A DNA stretch of 64,000 bases, from NCBI RefSeq assembly GCF_009602705.1, contig NZ_VSWH01000001.1, positions 4,389,001 through 4,453,000 on the forward strand, read 5' to 3'. A program made the position numbers and the translations under genes. Each line of letters starts with the position of its first letter. Position 1 is the first letter of the stretch. A model generated the notes under the pieces. It was not told the origin of the DNA, made no database searches, and saw nothing but the letters and a program-made list of their open reading frames with translations. This DNA comes from Chryseobacterium vaccae. Lineage in GTDB: Bacteria > Bacteroidota > Bacteroidia > Flavobacteriales > Weeksellaceae. Of the stretch, positions 16,221 to 25,620 are shown piece by piece.

Positions 16221-17534
16221 TTACTTTTTCTCAGGAAGGTAGTTAATGATCACTCTTTGGTTAGGATTCAGATACTTTTTAGCAGCATTTTGCAGATCTT
16301 GTCTGGTGATGGATCTGTAAATGTCGATTTCCTTATTGATAAGGTTGGTATCTCCCATCAGTACGTGGTTGGTTGCTAGTGAAACAGCAATTCCCTGAAT
16401 ACTTGAGTTAGCGTTTACAAACTGATTTTCGAACTGATTCTGAAGTTTCTGATAATCTTCTTCGGAAATTAAAGTAGTCTGAACTTTTTTAATTTCTTCA
16501 TCAATTACTTTTCTCAGATCCGCTTCAGGTGTAGGCCCCATCGGGATCGCAAAAAATGCAAAAACTCCGTCTTTTTCAAAAGCAAGCGGGTTAGCGGAAA
16601 CCTGTAAAGCTTTCTTATCCTGATCTACCAGTTTTTTGTATAATACTGAAGATTTTCCACCGCTCAGGTAAGCAGAAAGCATGTCCAGTATTTTGGAGTC
16701 TCTTTCGGTATTAGCAGGCGTTCTGTATCCGTAAATATAAGCAGGAAGCTGAATATTGGCATCCGTATAGGTTACCACTTTTTCCTGAGTAATAGGAGCA
16801 TCTTTAGTATAAGTTCTTGTAATAGCCGCTCCTTTCGGAATTCCTCCGTAATATTCCTGAATCCATTTTTTAGTCTGTTCAGATTTAATATCTCCCGCTA
16901 CTACTAAAGTTGCGTTATTCGGGATATAATATTTTTTGTAGAAATTCTGGAATTCTTCCAGCTTGGCAGCATTAAGATCTTCCATAGAACCAATCGTAGA
17001 CCAGTGGTACTGGCTGTTGGTAAACATATTGTTAAGAATAGCGGTGAAAAGATTTCCGTACGGTCTGTTATCCATACTCAGTCTTTTTTCTTCCTTTACA
17101 ACTTCTCTCTGAGTATCCACCCCGATCTGGTTGATTACAGCATGGCGCATTCTTTCTGCTTCCATCCACAGTCCTAGCTGCTCGTTGTTGGAAGGGAAAG
17201 TCTCGTAATAATAAGTTCTGTCGTTGCTGGTGTTGGCGTTGTTCTGTCCTCCGTTAGAAGAAACAATTTTCATCCATTCGCCTCTTTTTATATTAGGAGT
17301 TCCTTCAAATAAAAGGTGTTCAAAGAAGTGTGCGAAGCCTGTTCTTTTTGTAGCCTCGTCTTTGGCCCCTACATGATACATTACTCCTGTAGTAACTACC
17401 GGTGCAGAATTATCCTGATGAAGGATTACATGAAGGCCGTTTGGCAGGTCATACTCTTCGAATTTAATTTGCTGTGCATTCAGCATCATTCCGAAAAAAG
17501 ATGCAGCTGCAACAGAAAGAAGTCGTTTTTTCAT
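16221..17534 (-). CDS. M16-family zinc metallopeptidase (catalytic partner)
   Basis: 437 residues from the ATG at 17534, chosen because it gives a clean signal peptide (MKKRLLSVAAASFFGMMLNAQ); an ATG at 17555 would add seven residues. The inverted zinc motif HFFEH lies near residues 71-75 and is followed about 75 residues later by the third ligand Glu in EVVKEEKR. The second half (MGPTPEADLRKV) is the usual non-catalytic M16 repeat. It should be a periplasmic peptidase acting on short or unfolded peptides, and heads the operon with the zinc-less homologue. Confidence 0.92.
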   Translation of the reverse strand: MKKRLLSVAAASFFGMMLNAQQIKFEEYDLPNGLHVILHQDNSAPVVTTGVMYHVGAKDEATKRTGFAHFFEHLLFEGTPNIKRGEWMKIVSSNGGQNNANTSNDRTYYYETFPSNNEQLGLWMEAERMRHAVINQIGVDTQREVVKEEKRLSMDNRPYGNLFTAILNNMFTNSQYHWSTIGSMEDLNAAKLEEFQNFYKKYYIPNNATLVVAGDIKSEQTKKWIQEYYGGIPKGAAITRTYTKDAPITQEKVVTYTDANIQLPAYIYGYRTPANTERDSKILDMLSAYLSGGKSSVLYKKLVDQDKKALQVSANPLAFEKDGVFAFFAIPMGPTPEADLRKVIDEEIKKVQTTLISEEDYQKLQNQFENQFVNANSSIQGIAVSLATNHVLMGDTNLINKEIDIYRSITRQDLQNAAKKYLNPNQRVIINYLPEKK

Positions 17535-17644
17535 AAAGCAGAAATTGTTTTGCATAAATTAGTAGAGAAAATACAGTATTTGTTACATTTCTTTATGTTT
17601 TTTTTTCATTTTTGTAAGGACGTAGAAATTATTTTAAAATCGGG

Positions 17645-18724
17645 ATGAAAATTTACTCTGTTATATGGTTTGTCTTGTTCAGTATATTGATAAATGCACA
17701 GGAAATTACAGATAAAGAAGCCTTCAATAGGTGCCTGAAGGGATTTAGCAGGAAAACCTGTCTTTCTGATGAAGATAAGGATGGAATTCTTTTTTATCTG
17801 GATAAATGCCCTAAAGAAGCTGGGCCTGTAGAAAATAGCGGCTGCCTGCTGCCGGATCAGGACAAAGACGGAGTTTTGGATCAGGATGATGAATGTCCGG
17901 CAAATCCAGGGCCGGCAGAAAATAATGGATGCCCATGGATGGATACGGATAAGGACGGAGTTCAGGATAAAGATGATGCCTGCCCGGATGTATTTGGTGC
18001 AGCAGATAATCTTGGCTGTCCTCGACCCAAAAAAGATTGCAAAAAAGTATATGAAAGAGAGAAAACCCAATATAAAGAAGACCTGAAACAGGTTGAGAAA
18101 ATGGATTTCAATCTACTTTTTACCATTATTTTAGAAGATGAGGATTTTAAAACATTCTTTATACCCAAAAGGAAATTTATTTTCCTGAGAAAAATAATTA
18201 CAGGACCTTCTGCGGAATGTGGAAATGACCCTTATTATGATTGTCCGCATTTTGAAAAGATCATTGGGGCAGATGTTTTCAATAAATTGTGGAGCCCTGA
18301 AAATTTTAACAGATTCAGAAAAAAGACAGGTAGCAGTACCATCATTCCTGTACCGACTTTACAAAGAGGTGACGGAATTTTTTTCGGCCTGGAAAATGAT
18401 GAAAATAATTACTTTGTAAATAATGGCATCACTCCGTTTTACAAAGGAAAAGTGAATGATAACGGAAGAATACAAAATATTTATTACATCTCCCCTCAAA
18501 AGCCTGTTGAAGATCTATTCATTACCAGAAAGGATGAGAAATTTATAGATATTGAGAGTGTGAGTTTCGGGATTGCAATGTATCCGAGGTACGACACTGA
18601 AGGTCATATGGGTTTTATGATCCAGCTGAGCTTTTCAGATTCTGAAGGAGCTTCCCGTAATGCACCGGCAAAATTCTATCAATTCAAAGAAAGAAAATGG
18701 GTTCAGATAAAAGGTCTTGAATAA
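17645..18724 (+). CDS. Secreted thrombospondin-type-3-repeat protein of unknown function
   Basis: 359 residues. After a signal peptide (to about 18) there are three calcium-binding TSP3-type repeats at about 40-120 (EDKDGILFYLDKCP, DQDKDGVLDQDDECP, DTDKDGVQDKDDACP), each closed by a Cys pair and NxGCP. In OmpA-like Bacteroidota porins such repeats link a barrel to a peptidoglycan-binding domain. Here neither is present: residues 125-359 are a globular region I do not recognise (RIQNIYYISPQK, FGIAMYPRYD). Monocistronic. Confidence 0.75.
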   Translation: MKIYSVIWFVLFSILINAQEITDKEAFNRCLKGFSRKTCLSDEDKDGILFYLDKCPKEAGPVENSGCLLPDQDKDGVLDQDDECPANPGPAENNGCPWMDTDKDGVQDKDDACPDVFGAADNLGCPRPKKDCKKVYEREKTQYKEDLKQVEKMDFNLLFTIILEDEDFKTFFIPKRKFIFLRKIITGPSAECGNDPYYDCPHFEKIIGADVFNKLWSPENFNRFRKKTGSSTIIPVPTLQRGDGIFFGLENDENNYFVNNGITPFYKGKVNDNGRIQNIYYISPQKPVEDLFITRKDEKFIDIESVSFGIAMYPRYDTEGHMGFMIQLSFSDSEGASRNAPAKFYQFKERKWVQIKGLE

Positions 18725-18781
18725 GCAAACCTCTACAGCACTGAAAGAATACCCGTTCGGAAGTTAAATTGGTCTCATAAT

Positions 18782-18811
18782 TTGAATTCTCCTTTGAATG
18801 CATTAATTTTG
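18782..18811 (+). promoter_or_regulatory. Promoter of the PcrA/UvrD helicase gene
   Basis: TTG at 18782-18784, 19 bp, TAATTTTG at 18804-18811, then about 22 bases to the ATG at 18834. Confidence 0.7.
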
Positions 18812-18833
18812 TGTTCCAAAAATTTTTTGCAGC

Positions 18834-21164
18834 ATGGATTATCTGAAAGGACTCAATGAATCACAATATGAAGCCGTTACCTCTTTACAGGGACCTCTGA
18901 TGGTACTTGCGGGAGCGGGCTCCGGAAAAACACGTGTACTTACGATGCGTATTGCCCACCTGATTAATAACGGAGTAGACCCTTTCAATATCCTGGCTCT
19001 AACCTTTACCAATAAAGCGGCCCGCGAAATGAAAGACCGTATTGCCAAGGTAGTAGGGACCAGCAATGCAAGAAGTTTATGGATGGGAACCTTTCACTCA
19101 GTTTTTGCAAGAATCCTGAGAATTGAAGCCCACTATCTGGGATACCCTTCCAATTTTACAATCTATGACCAGCAGGATGCCCTGAATGTGATCAAGAAAG
19201 TATTGAAAGACATGAATATCGATGCCGATCTTTATAAACCTAAAAAAGTTCAGGCGAGAATTTCGACGTATAAAAACAACCTGATCACGGTAAAGGCCTA
19301 TTTCAACAATCCGGAACTGATGGAAGCAGATGAAAAAGCCAATATGAAATTTATCGGGCAGATCTATCAGAGATATGTGGATGCTTGTTTCAAAAATGGG
19401 TCCATGGATTTTGACGACCTTCTGCTAAAAACTAATGAACTTTTGACCCGTTTTCCGGAAGTACTGGCTAAATATCAGGACAGATTCAGATATATCATGG
19501 TGGATGAGTACCAGGATACCAACCATTCACAGTACCTTATTGTAAAAGCACTGGCTTCAAAATTTGAAAATATCTGTGTGGTAGGGGATGATGCCCAGTC
19601 GATTTATTCTTTCCGAGGAGCAAATATCTATAATATCCTCAACTTTAAAAAAGATTATCCTGACGCCATTACTGTTTCACTGGAACAGAATTACCGTTCA
19701 ACACAAACGATTGTGAATGCTGCCAATGTTGTGATCGCAAAAAACCTTCAGCAGTTCAAAAAGAATGTATTCAGTGATAATGAAGAAGGGGATAAAATCA
19801 AAGTATACCGTTCCCTTTCCGATGCGGATGAAGCTAATTTCGTAGCTGGAAATATTTGGGAACTGCGTAACCGCGACCAGAGAAAATACAGTGATTTTGC
19901 CATTTTATACAGAACCAACTCTCAGACCAGAGCGTTTGAAGATGCATTAAGACGTAAAAATATTCCATACAAAGTATATGGAGGACTTTCCTTCTATCAA
20001 AGAAAAGAAGTAAAAGACCTTATTGCTTATCTCAGACTTCTGATCAATGAAAATGATTCTGAAGCGCTGACAAGAATCATCAATTACCCTGCAAGAGGAA
20101 TCGGAGAAACTACACAGAATAAGCTGATTGTTTTTGCAGATGCCCAAAATGTTTCCATTTCAAAAGTTTTGGATAATCTTCCGATGTATGCTCCGCAATT
20201 AGGCTTGAATAATGGAGTTTTAAATAAGCTAAATGATTTCTGGTCGATGATCAAAGCATTTCAGGTACTGCTGAAAACTGAAACGGCTTACAGCGTAGCG
20301 ATGGAAGTGGCAAAACGAAGCGGACTGATCAAGTTTTTAAAAGATGATCAGACCCCCGAAGGAATTTCCCGTGTAGAAAACGTACAGGAATTAATGAACT
20401 CCATGCAGGGATTCATTGAAGAGCAGATGCAGTTGGAAGACGGAGACCCAAGCCTTTCCAACTTCCTTGAAAACATTGCCCTTTCTGCCGATACTCAGGA
20501 TAAAGAACTGGAAGATGATATGGTCTCTTTGATGACAATCCACCTTTCAAAAGGTCTCGAATTCCCGGTAGTTCACCTGGTTGGACTTGAAGAAAATCTT
20601 TTCCCGAGCTTTATGAGTTCTGCAACCCGCGAAGACCTGGAAGAAGAAAGACGTCTGTTTTATGTGGCACTGACCAGAGCAGAGAAACAGGTGTTCTTTT
20701 CATATGCCATTTCCCGGTTCCAATGGGGAAAAATTACAGATGCCGAGCCTTCACGATTCTTAAGCGAGGTAGATGAAGAATATATTGAATTCATCAATCC
20801 GGCCATGGAAAAAAGATTCATCAATAACGCCGGGCTTAAATCCAATATTTTTGATGAGTATCCTTCTGAACAGCGTTCTTTCAGAAAAGTAGAAAAGAAA
20901 ACGATTGATAGGGGAGATACTTCACAACCAGCTCCTGAAGTAAAAAAACTGAAACCAGTAAGTACAGCCAGAATTATCAATCCAAGCGGGGCCTCTTCCC
21001 AGGATATTGAAGTAGGCGATAAAGTAAGACATGACCGCTTTGGAATCGGAGAAGTGACTTTCCTGGATGGAACAGATCCTCAGAACATCAAAGCCAAAGT
21101 TGTTTTTATGCATGAAGGTGAGAAAAACCTGATTCTGAAATACGCTAAGCTTACGAAAATATAG
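18834..21164 (+). CDS. pcrA: PcrA/UvrD-type superfamily 1 DNA helicase
   Basis: 776 residues. Q-motif LNESQYEAV, Walker A AGAGSGKT at 26-33, motif Ia TFTNKAAREM, Walker B DEYQDTN near 228, motif III GDDAQSIYSFRGA, motif IV/V region with TIHLSKGLEFPVV, and motif VI VALTRAEKQ. The C-terminal Tudor-like domain (GDKVRHDRFGIGEV) is typical of PcrA/UvrD and absent from Rep. Role: 3'-5' unwinding in repair, replication restart and RNA polymerase-linked repair. Monocistronic with terminator. Confidence 0.95.
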   Translation: MDYLKGLNESQYEAVTSLQGPLMVLAGAGSGKTRVLTMRIAHLINNGVDPFNILALTFTNKAAREMKDRIAKVVGTSNARSLWMGTFHSVFARILRIEAHYLGYPSNFTIYDQQDALNVIKKVLKDMNIDADLYKPKKVQARISTYKNNLITVKAYFNNPELMEADEKANMKFIGQIYQRYVDACFKNGSMDFDDLLLKTNELLTRFPEVLAKYQDRFRYIMVDEYQDTNHSQYLIVKALASKFENICVVGDDAQSIYSFRGANIYNILNFKKDYPDAITVSLEQNYRSTQTIVNAANVVIAKNLQQFKKNVFSDNEEGDKIKVYRSLSDADEANFVAGNIWELRNRDQRKYSDFAILYRTNSQTRAFEDALRRKNIPYKVYGGLSFYQRKEVKDLIAYLRLLINENDSEALTRIINYPARGIGETTQNKLIVFADAQNVSISKVLDNLPMYAPQLGLNNGVLNKLNDFWSMIKAFQVLLKTETAYSVAMEVAKRSGLIKFLKDDQTPEGISRVENVQELMNSMQGFIEEQMQLEDGDPSLSNFLENIALSADTQDKELEDDMVSLMTIHLSKGLEFPVVHLVGLEENLFPSFMSSATREDLEEERRLFYVALTRAEKQVFFSYAISRFQWGKITDAEPSRFLSEVDEEYIEFINPAMEKRFINNAGLKSNIFDEYPSEQRSFRKVEKKTIDRGDTSQPAPEVKKLKPVSTARIINPSGASSQDIEVGDKVRHDRFGIGEVTFLDGTDPQNIKAKVVFMHEGEKNLILKYAKLTKI

Positions 21165-21197
21165 AATTCTTCGGTACAGAACTGAAATAACAATATA

Positions 21198-21228
21198 AAA
21201 CGGATCCGGTTAAGGATTCGTTTTTTTT
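21198..21228 (+). terminator. Terminator of the helicase gene
   Basis: AAACGGATCC pairs with GGATTCGTTT (one G-T wobble) and is followed by eight T residues, 34 bp after the stop. Confidence 0.8.
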
Positions 21229-21295
21229 GTTGTAGAGAAGGAGAGTTGAGATAATAGACAGATAGATAACAGCTGGATAGATGATAGAGGTAACG

Positions 21296-21380
21296 GTGAA
21301 TGGTCAATTTTGCTGCGCAAGGGAATGGTGAGTTTGGGAGTTTGAGATTCAGAGAAAAGATAATAGACGGATAGATAATA
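21296..21380. repeat. Dispersed repeat family D, copy 1
   Basis: The order GTGAAT, CAATTTTGCT, GCAAG, GGTGA, GAGATT, then AAAGATAATAGACGGATAGATAA recurs with substitutions at 51866-51945. Both copies are intergenic. A shorter relative of the AGATAATGGATGAATAGATGA end is seen at about 11970-11999. Confidence 0.65.
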
Positions 21381-21556
21381 GATATTCGGGTTAAGAATAA
21401 TAATCTCAGTTCAGGATAAGAAAATCAGACTTATATTAAGAGCTATAATTGGTAAACAATGTATAATTTTTTGTAAAAAAACGATATTATTTGAGCTTTT
21501 TTAAGTGCTCCGTAGAAGTACTCTGTTCATAGAATTTAATATATGATCTAAGGTGA

Positions 21557-21569
21557 GCTCCGTAGGAGC
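21557..21569. repeat. Short GCTCC-GTA-GGAGC hairpin
   Basis: A perfect 5-bp stem with GTA loop. A degenerate partner (GTGCTCCGTAGAAGTAC) lies 45 bp upstream at 21505-21521, so the two may be copies of a small palindromic unit. Confidence 0.5.
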
Positions 21570-22046
21570 GACCTGATAATTATAATGATTAATATGTTAC
21601 TCTGATAGAGCTTTAATACGACAAAATTTGAAAAACAATTATAATCTCAGTCCGGGATAAAATGTCTGATTTAGACTGGTTTGAAACTGGGAGAAGGAAA
21701 GTTATTAAGATCATTAAAAATAAGTGTTGATGTTTAAGGTAATTTGATTTTACAATAGTTTTCAATACTTGTAACTAAAAGTAACTTCTCGCTTCCAGCC
21801 TTATATACTTAAACTCGTTAATTCGAACTCAGGTTAATAATAAGAAATGAATCAAAAATAGGTCTTGCCTGATATGAGATACAGAACTGGAACCTTCAGT
21901 CTACCACTTAAAACCCGGTAGAGTTTATCTATAGAGGGCTTTACTCCAATATAAAGATCTCATCAATTTCCATCGCCAATCTTTCCGCTTCCATCTGCAT
22001 AGACAAAAACTATAACTCTTTTTCAAAAAACAAAAGTCTATTAATT

Positions 22047-22076
22047 TTGTAGACTAATAAAATTACTTTACATTTG
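22047..22076 (+). promoter_or_regulatory. Promoter of the large TonB-dependent receptor
   Basis: TTG at 22047-22049, exactly 19 bp, TACATTTG at 22069-22076, giving a leader of about 35 bases. A second -7-like TAATTTTG overlaps the -33 box at 22042-22049. Confidence 0.7.
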
Positions 22077-22116
22077 CCACTCAAAAAAACATAAACTATT
22101 AATTGATGTAAAGGAT

Positions 22117-24879
22117 ATGAAAAATAAAAATACCATCTTATCAGCTTCCGTCTTATTTTTTCTGGGAAGTTTTGCTTTCGGGCAGGAAAAAGAAAAAGAC
22201 AGTCTGAAAACAAATAATGTAGAAGAAGTCGTGGTTCTGGGCTCAAGAGCGGGAGCCAGATCAAAAGTCGACAGCCCGGTTCCTGTGGATGTATTCAATA
22301 TCAAAGAGGCTTCTGTAGTTCTTCCGCAATCAACTATAGGACAGATACTGAACTCGCTGGCTCCGTCTTTTACTTCTACCATTCAGACGAATTCTGATGG
22401 AACAGATCACTTAGACCCCGCCCAGCTGAGAGGATTGGGACCTGATCAGGTTTTGGTTCTGGTGAATGGAAAAAGAAGACACACTTCAGCACTGGTGAAT
22501 GTGAACGGAACTCCGGGAAGGGGAACGGTAGGAACCGACCTTAATGCCATTCCTTCATTTGCCCTGAACAGAATTGAAGTGCTTCGTGACGGAGCTTCTG
22601 CCCAGTATGGATCAGATGCCATTGCCGGAGTTATTAATTTGGAATTAAAAAAAGATACGGGAAAGCTGACGGGACAGGTAAGCTACGGCGGAAATTTAAC
22701 ACCAACAGCGAATGACCATACCGGAAATTTTGACGGCCAGAATATTCAGCTAGATCTTAATTATGGAAACAAAATCGGGAATAAAGGCGGTTTTTATAAT
22801 ATTACCTGGTCTTCACAGTTCAGAGATCCTACTTCCAGAGCAGGAGCAGAAAGCGGATCCATCTATAATGCCTATAATGCCATTGAAAAACGAGCGCTGA
22901 ACGACGGGGTAAATCTTTCTTCTCTGTTCAGCAATATCAACAATACCCCAAATTCACAGCAGCTTATTGATTATATTCACCAATATTCACAGGGAGTAGG
23001 TTATTTCAGCGCGGCACAGCAGAGTGCAATTCAAAATACATCGATTATCCAGGATATAAAGGATGCCCAGGGAAATGTGATCCAGAAAGGACTTCAGTCC
23101 TTGCTGAATTTTGATGTTACCGATCAGGAACTGGCTTACAGAGGGCTAACAAGGAAAGATTTCAATATGCAGGTTGGCCAGTCTAAGCTGAACAATCACC
23201 AGCTTTTTGCCAATATAGAAGTTCCGGTAAGTGATGACTGGAAAGTGTATTCATTTGGCGGATACAGCATAAGACACGGTGTTTCAGGAGGATTTTACAG
23301 AAAGCCTAATCAGAGCAGAACGTTCACAGGATTGTATGCAGACGGTTATCTGCCACAGATCGGAACAGATATTCAGGATTTATCACTTGCAGCCGGAATC
23401 AAAGGAAAATGGAACGGCTGGCATATTGATTTAAGTAATACCTTCGGACAGAATTCATTTACCTATAACATCAGAAATACAGGAAATACTTCTTTAAGAT
23501 TTAATTCTCCAAGAGATTTTAATGCCGGAGGGCTAAGGTTTTCCCAAAATACCATCAATTTAGATTTCTCTAAAAAATATGATGTCTGGAATGGGATTAA
23601 TGTCGCTTTCGGAGGAGAACATCGCTATGAAAATTTCAAAATAACAGCAGGAGAAGAAGCTTCCTATGCAACCTATGATGTTTCCGGAAATATATGGAAT
23701 AACAACAGCCCGAGACCTACGGATTTTTTCGGAAATGCACTTCCGGGAGGATCTCAGGTGTTTGGAGGATTCAAGCCGGTGAATGCTGTAGATAAAAACA
23801 GGCAATCAGTAGCAGCCTATGCGGATGTGGAGTTCAATTTTACGAACTGGCTTTTGGTGGATGCAGCAGCGAGATATGAGAATTATTCAGATTTTGGATC
23901 AACTTTCAATTATAAATTAGCTTCAAGAATAAAAGTAGCGCCCAATTTCAATGTAAGATTGGCCGGATCTACAGGGTTCAGAGCACCATCTATTCACCAG
24001 ATCTACTATAATGTAACATCTACTTTGTTTACGAACAGCCAGCTTCTGGAAGTAGGTACATTCAGCAATGATTCAAGAATTGCAGAATTACTGGGAATTC
24101 CCAAGCTGAAGCAGGAAACGTCCAAATCGGCAAGTGTAGGATTTACTTACAGAATTCCATCCGCGAACTTATCAGTTACAGCAGACGGATATTTTACAAA
24201 AATAGACAACAGAGTTATTCTTACCGATCAGTTCTTAAGAGCCAACGTACCAACAGCAGCTCAGGAAGCTTTTGATGCGGAAAATGTAAGTGGCGCCCAG
24301 TTTTTCACCAATGCCATTGATACCGAAACAAAAGGCGTAGATGTTGTGATTGCTCATAATATAAGAGTTTCAGGATTGAAACTGGATAACAGTTTTGCCG
24401 TAAATCTCAGCCAGACCAAGAGAGTAGGAAATATTCATTCTTCCGGATTACTGCAGTCTGCCAACCTTGAAAATACTTATTTTTCTGAAAAATCAAGAGT
24501 ATATCTGGAAGAAGCAGTTCCAAGGGTAAAAGCCAGTTTGTCGCATACCCTTTCATGGAAAAATGCCAGTTTCTATCTTAGAAATACCTATTTCGGAAAA
24601 GTAACCGGAGCAGATATTATTGATGCCAATGGCGATGGAATTGTGGGGCCTAACGAGCACCAGCAGATCACGGCCAAAATTATTACGGATCTTTCACTAG
24701 CCTATCAGTTTACAAAAAATGTAGGATTGACTGTAGGGGTAAATAACCTGTTCGATATTTATCCAACCAGAAACCTTACTGCATCTACCAACAATGATCA
24801 GTTTGTGTATTCGCGTTCTACTTCACAGTTCGGGCAGAACGGAAGATATGTGTTCTCCAGACTTAGTTTCAACTTTTAA
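22117..24879 (+). CDS. TonB-dependent outer-membrane receptor
   Basis: 920 residues with a signal peptide (to about 22, SFAFGQ). There is no N-terminal carboxypeptidase-like domain: the plug follows at once with VEEVVVLGSRAGARS as TonB-box region, QLRGLGPDQVLVLVNGKRRH, and NRIEVLRDGASAQYGSDAIAGVINL. The 22-strand barrel ends in the conserved VGVNNLFDIYPTRN and a C-terminal aromatic (FSRLSFNF). No SusD partner is present, so it is not a SusCD pair. The substrate is unknown. It converges with the thiamine operon but has no visible TPP element. Confidence 0.93.
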   Translation: MKNKNTILSASVLFFLGSFAFGQEKEKDSLKTNNVEEVVVLGSRAGARSKVDSPVPVDVFNIKEASVVLPQSTIGQILNSLAPSFTSTIQTNSDGTDHLDPAQLRGLGPDQVLVLVNGKRRHTSALVNVNGTPGRGTVGTDLNAIPSFALNRIEVLRDGASAQYGSDAIAGVINLELKKDTGKLTGQVSYGGNLTPTANDHTGNFDGQNIQLDLNYGNKIGNKGGFYNITWSSQFRDPTSRAGAESGSIYNAYNAIEKRALNDGVNLSSLFSNINNTPNSQQLIDYIHQYSQGVGYFSAAQQSAIQNTSIIQDIKDAQGNVIQKGLQSLLNFDVTDQELAYRGLTRKDFNMQVGQSKLNNHQLFANIEVPVSDDWKVYSFGGYSIRHGVSGGFYRKPNQSRTFTGLYADGYLPQIGTDIQDLSLAAGIKGKWNGWHIDLSNTFGQNSFTYNIRNTGNTSLRFNSPRDFNAGGLRFSQNTINLDFSKKYDVWNGINVAFGGEHRYENFKITAGEEASYATYDVSGNIWNNNSPRPTDFFGNALPGGSQVFGGFKPVNAVDKNRQSVAAYADVEFNFTNWLLVDAAARYENYSDFGSTFNYKLASRIKVAPNFNVRLAGSTGFRAPSIHQIYYNVTSTLFTNSQLLEVGTFSNDSRIAELLGIPKLKQETSKSASVGFTYRIPSANLSVTADGYFTKIDNRVILTDQFLRANVPTAAQEAFDAENVSGAQFFTNAIDTETKGVDVVIAHNIRVSGLKLDNSFAVNLSQTKRVGNIHSSGLLQSANLENTYFSEKSRVYLEEAVPRVKASLSHTLSWKNASFYLRNTYFGKVTGADIIDANGDGIVGPNEHQQITAKIITDLSLAYQFTKNVGLTVGVNNLFDIYPTRNLTASTNNDQFVYSRSTSQFGQNGRYVFSRLSFNF

Positions 24880-24907
24880 TATTTTTTTTCACTTTCTATT
24901 ATTATTA

Positions 24908-24937
24908 AAACAGGTCCCTTTTGAGGACCTGTTTGTT
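24908..24937. terminator. Bidirectional terminator between the receptor and tenA
   Basis: AAACAGGTCC pairs with GGACCTGTTT around CTTTTGA, with T-rich flanks on both strands. It serves both convergent units. Confidence 0.8.
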
Positions 24938-24969
24938 TTGTAATCTGGAATCCAGATATTTTCTCTGAA

Positions 24970-25620
24970 TTATTTCCACATTTTCAAATTATAGGCAGCT
25001 TCCCAGAAATGAAACTCCATTCTTGATGACATGACAAATGCTTCGGTCATTTTTTTCCGGGTTTCCTCCGTACTGTTTTTAGCAGCTTTATCACAAATCG
25101 CGATAGCATGATCTACAGCCACGGAAAATTCATCACCGCCATAAGTATCAATCCACTTCTGGTAAGGATTATGATTGGTCTTAGGCAGGCTTAAAATATA
25201 ATTCCCGACTTCCCTGTAAATCCAGAAACAGGGCAATACTGCAGCAATAGCCACTTCTATAGCTTCCAGAGCGGCAGTGCTTCTCAGAAAATGGATATAA
25301 TGATGGCAGGCAGGCTGTAAAATACCTTTATCCGTAACGCCAAAATCCACGAAATAAGATTCATGTAAGGCATTTTCTACCACAATAGCATTTTCAGCAA
25401 ACCTCATGAAAGCCAGTACTTCATGAATATCCTGAATTTTTGCAGCAATTAATGAAAGTGTCCGCCCAAAGTGTTCAAGATATAAAGAATCCTGAGCCAT
25501 ATAAAAGCGGAACTTTTCCTGAGGAAGGGTACCGTTTGATAATTCTTTAATAAAAGGCATATCCAGAATAGATTGATACCGTTCTTCTATAACCTGCCAG
25601 GTGTGTTCAGACCATTTCAT
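24970..25620 (-). CDS. tenA: Thiaminase II / aminopyrimidine aminohydrolase TenA
   Basis: 216 residues, all-helical TenA fold. The probable nucleophile Cys sits in LPCFWIYREVG near residue 135 and the conserved Glu in FHFWEAAYNL at the C-terminus. TenA hydrolyses amino-HMP derived from degraded thiamine to HMP for re-use. It is the last gene of the thi operon, overlapping thiD by 14 bp, which fits a salvage role. The Cys places it in the TenA_C class. Confidence 0.94.
   Translation of the reverse strand: MKWSEHTWQVIEERYQSILDMPFIKELSNGTLPQEKFRFYMAQDSLYLEHFGRTLSLIAAKIQDIHEVLAFMRFAENAIVVENALHESYFVDFGVTDKGILQPACHHYIHFLRSTAALEAIEVAIAAVLPCFWIYREVGNYILSLPKTNHNPYQKWIDTYGGDEFSVAVDHAIAICDKAAKNSTEETRKKMTEAFVMSSRMEFHFWEAAYNLKMWK

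Larger units (their letters stand above)
21165..22046. other. Repeat-rich gene-free spacer
   Basis: Nearly 900 bases with no credible coding region or RNA gene. It holds the helicase terminator, a purine-rich repeat shared with 51.9 kb, a GCTCC-GTA-GGAGC hairpin, and two related segments (AATAATCTCAGTTCAGGATAA near 21398 and ATTATAATCTCAGTCCGGGATAA near 21639) about 240 bp apart. It reads as accumulated dispersed repeats rather than a decayed gene. Confidence 0.6.

Noticed and set aside
16221..17555. Longer start (ATG 17555) for the active M16 peptidase
   Set aside because: It would put seven residues before a clean signal peptide; the ATG at 17534 is better.
22117..24879. Assignment of the large receptor to thiamine uptake
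   Set aside because: Only proximity supports it; it is convergent with the thi operon and lacks a TPP element.
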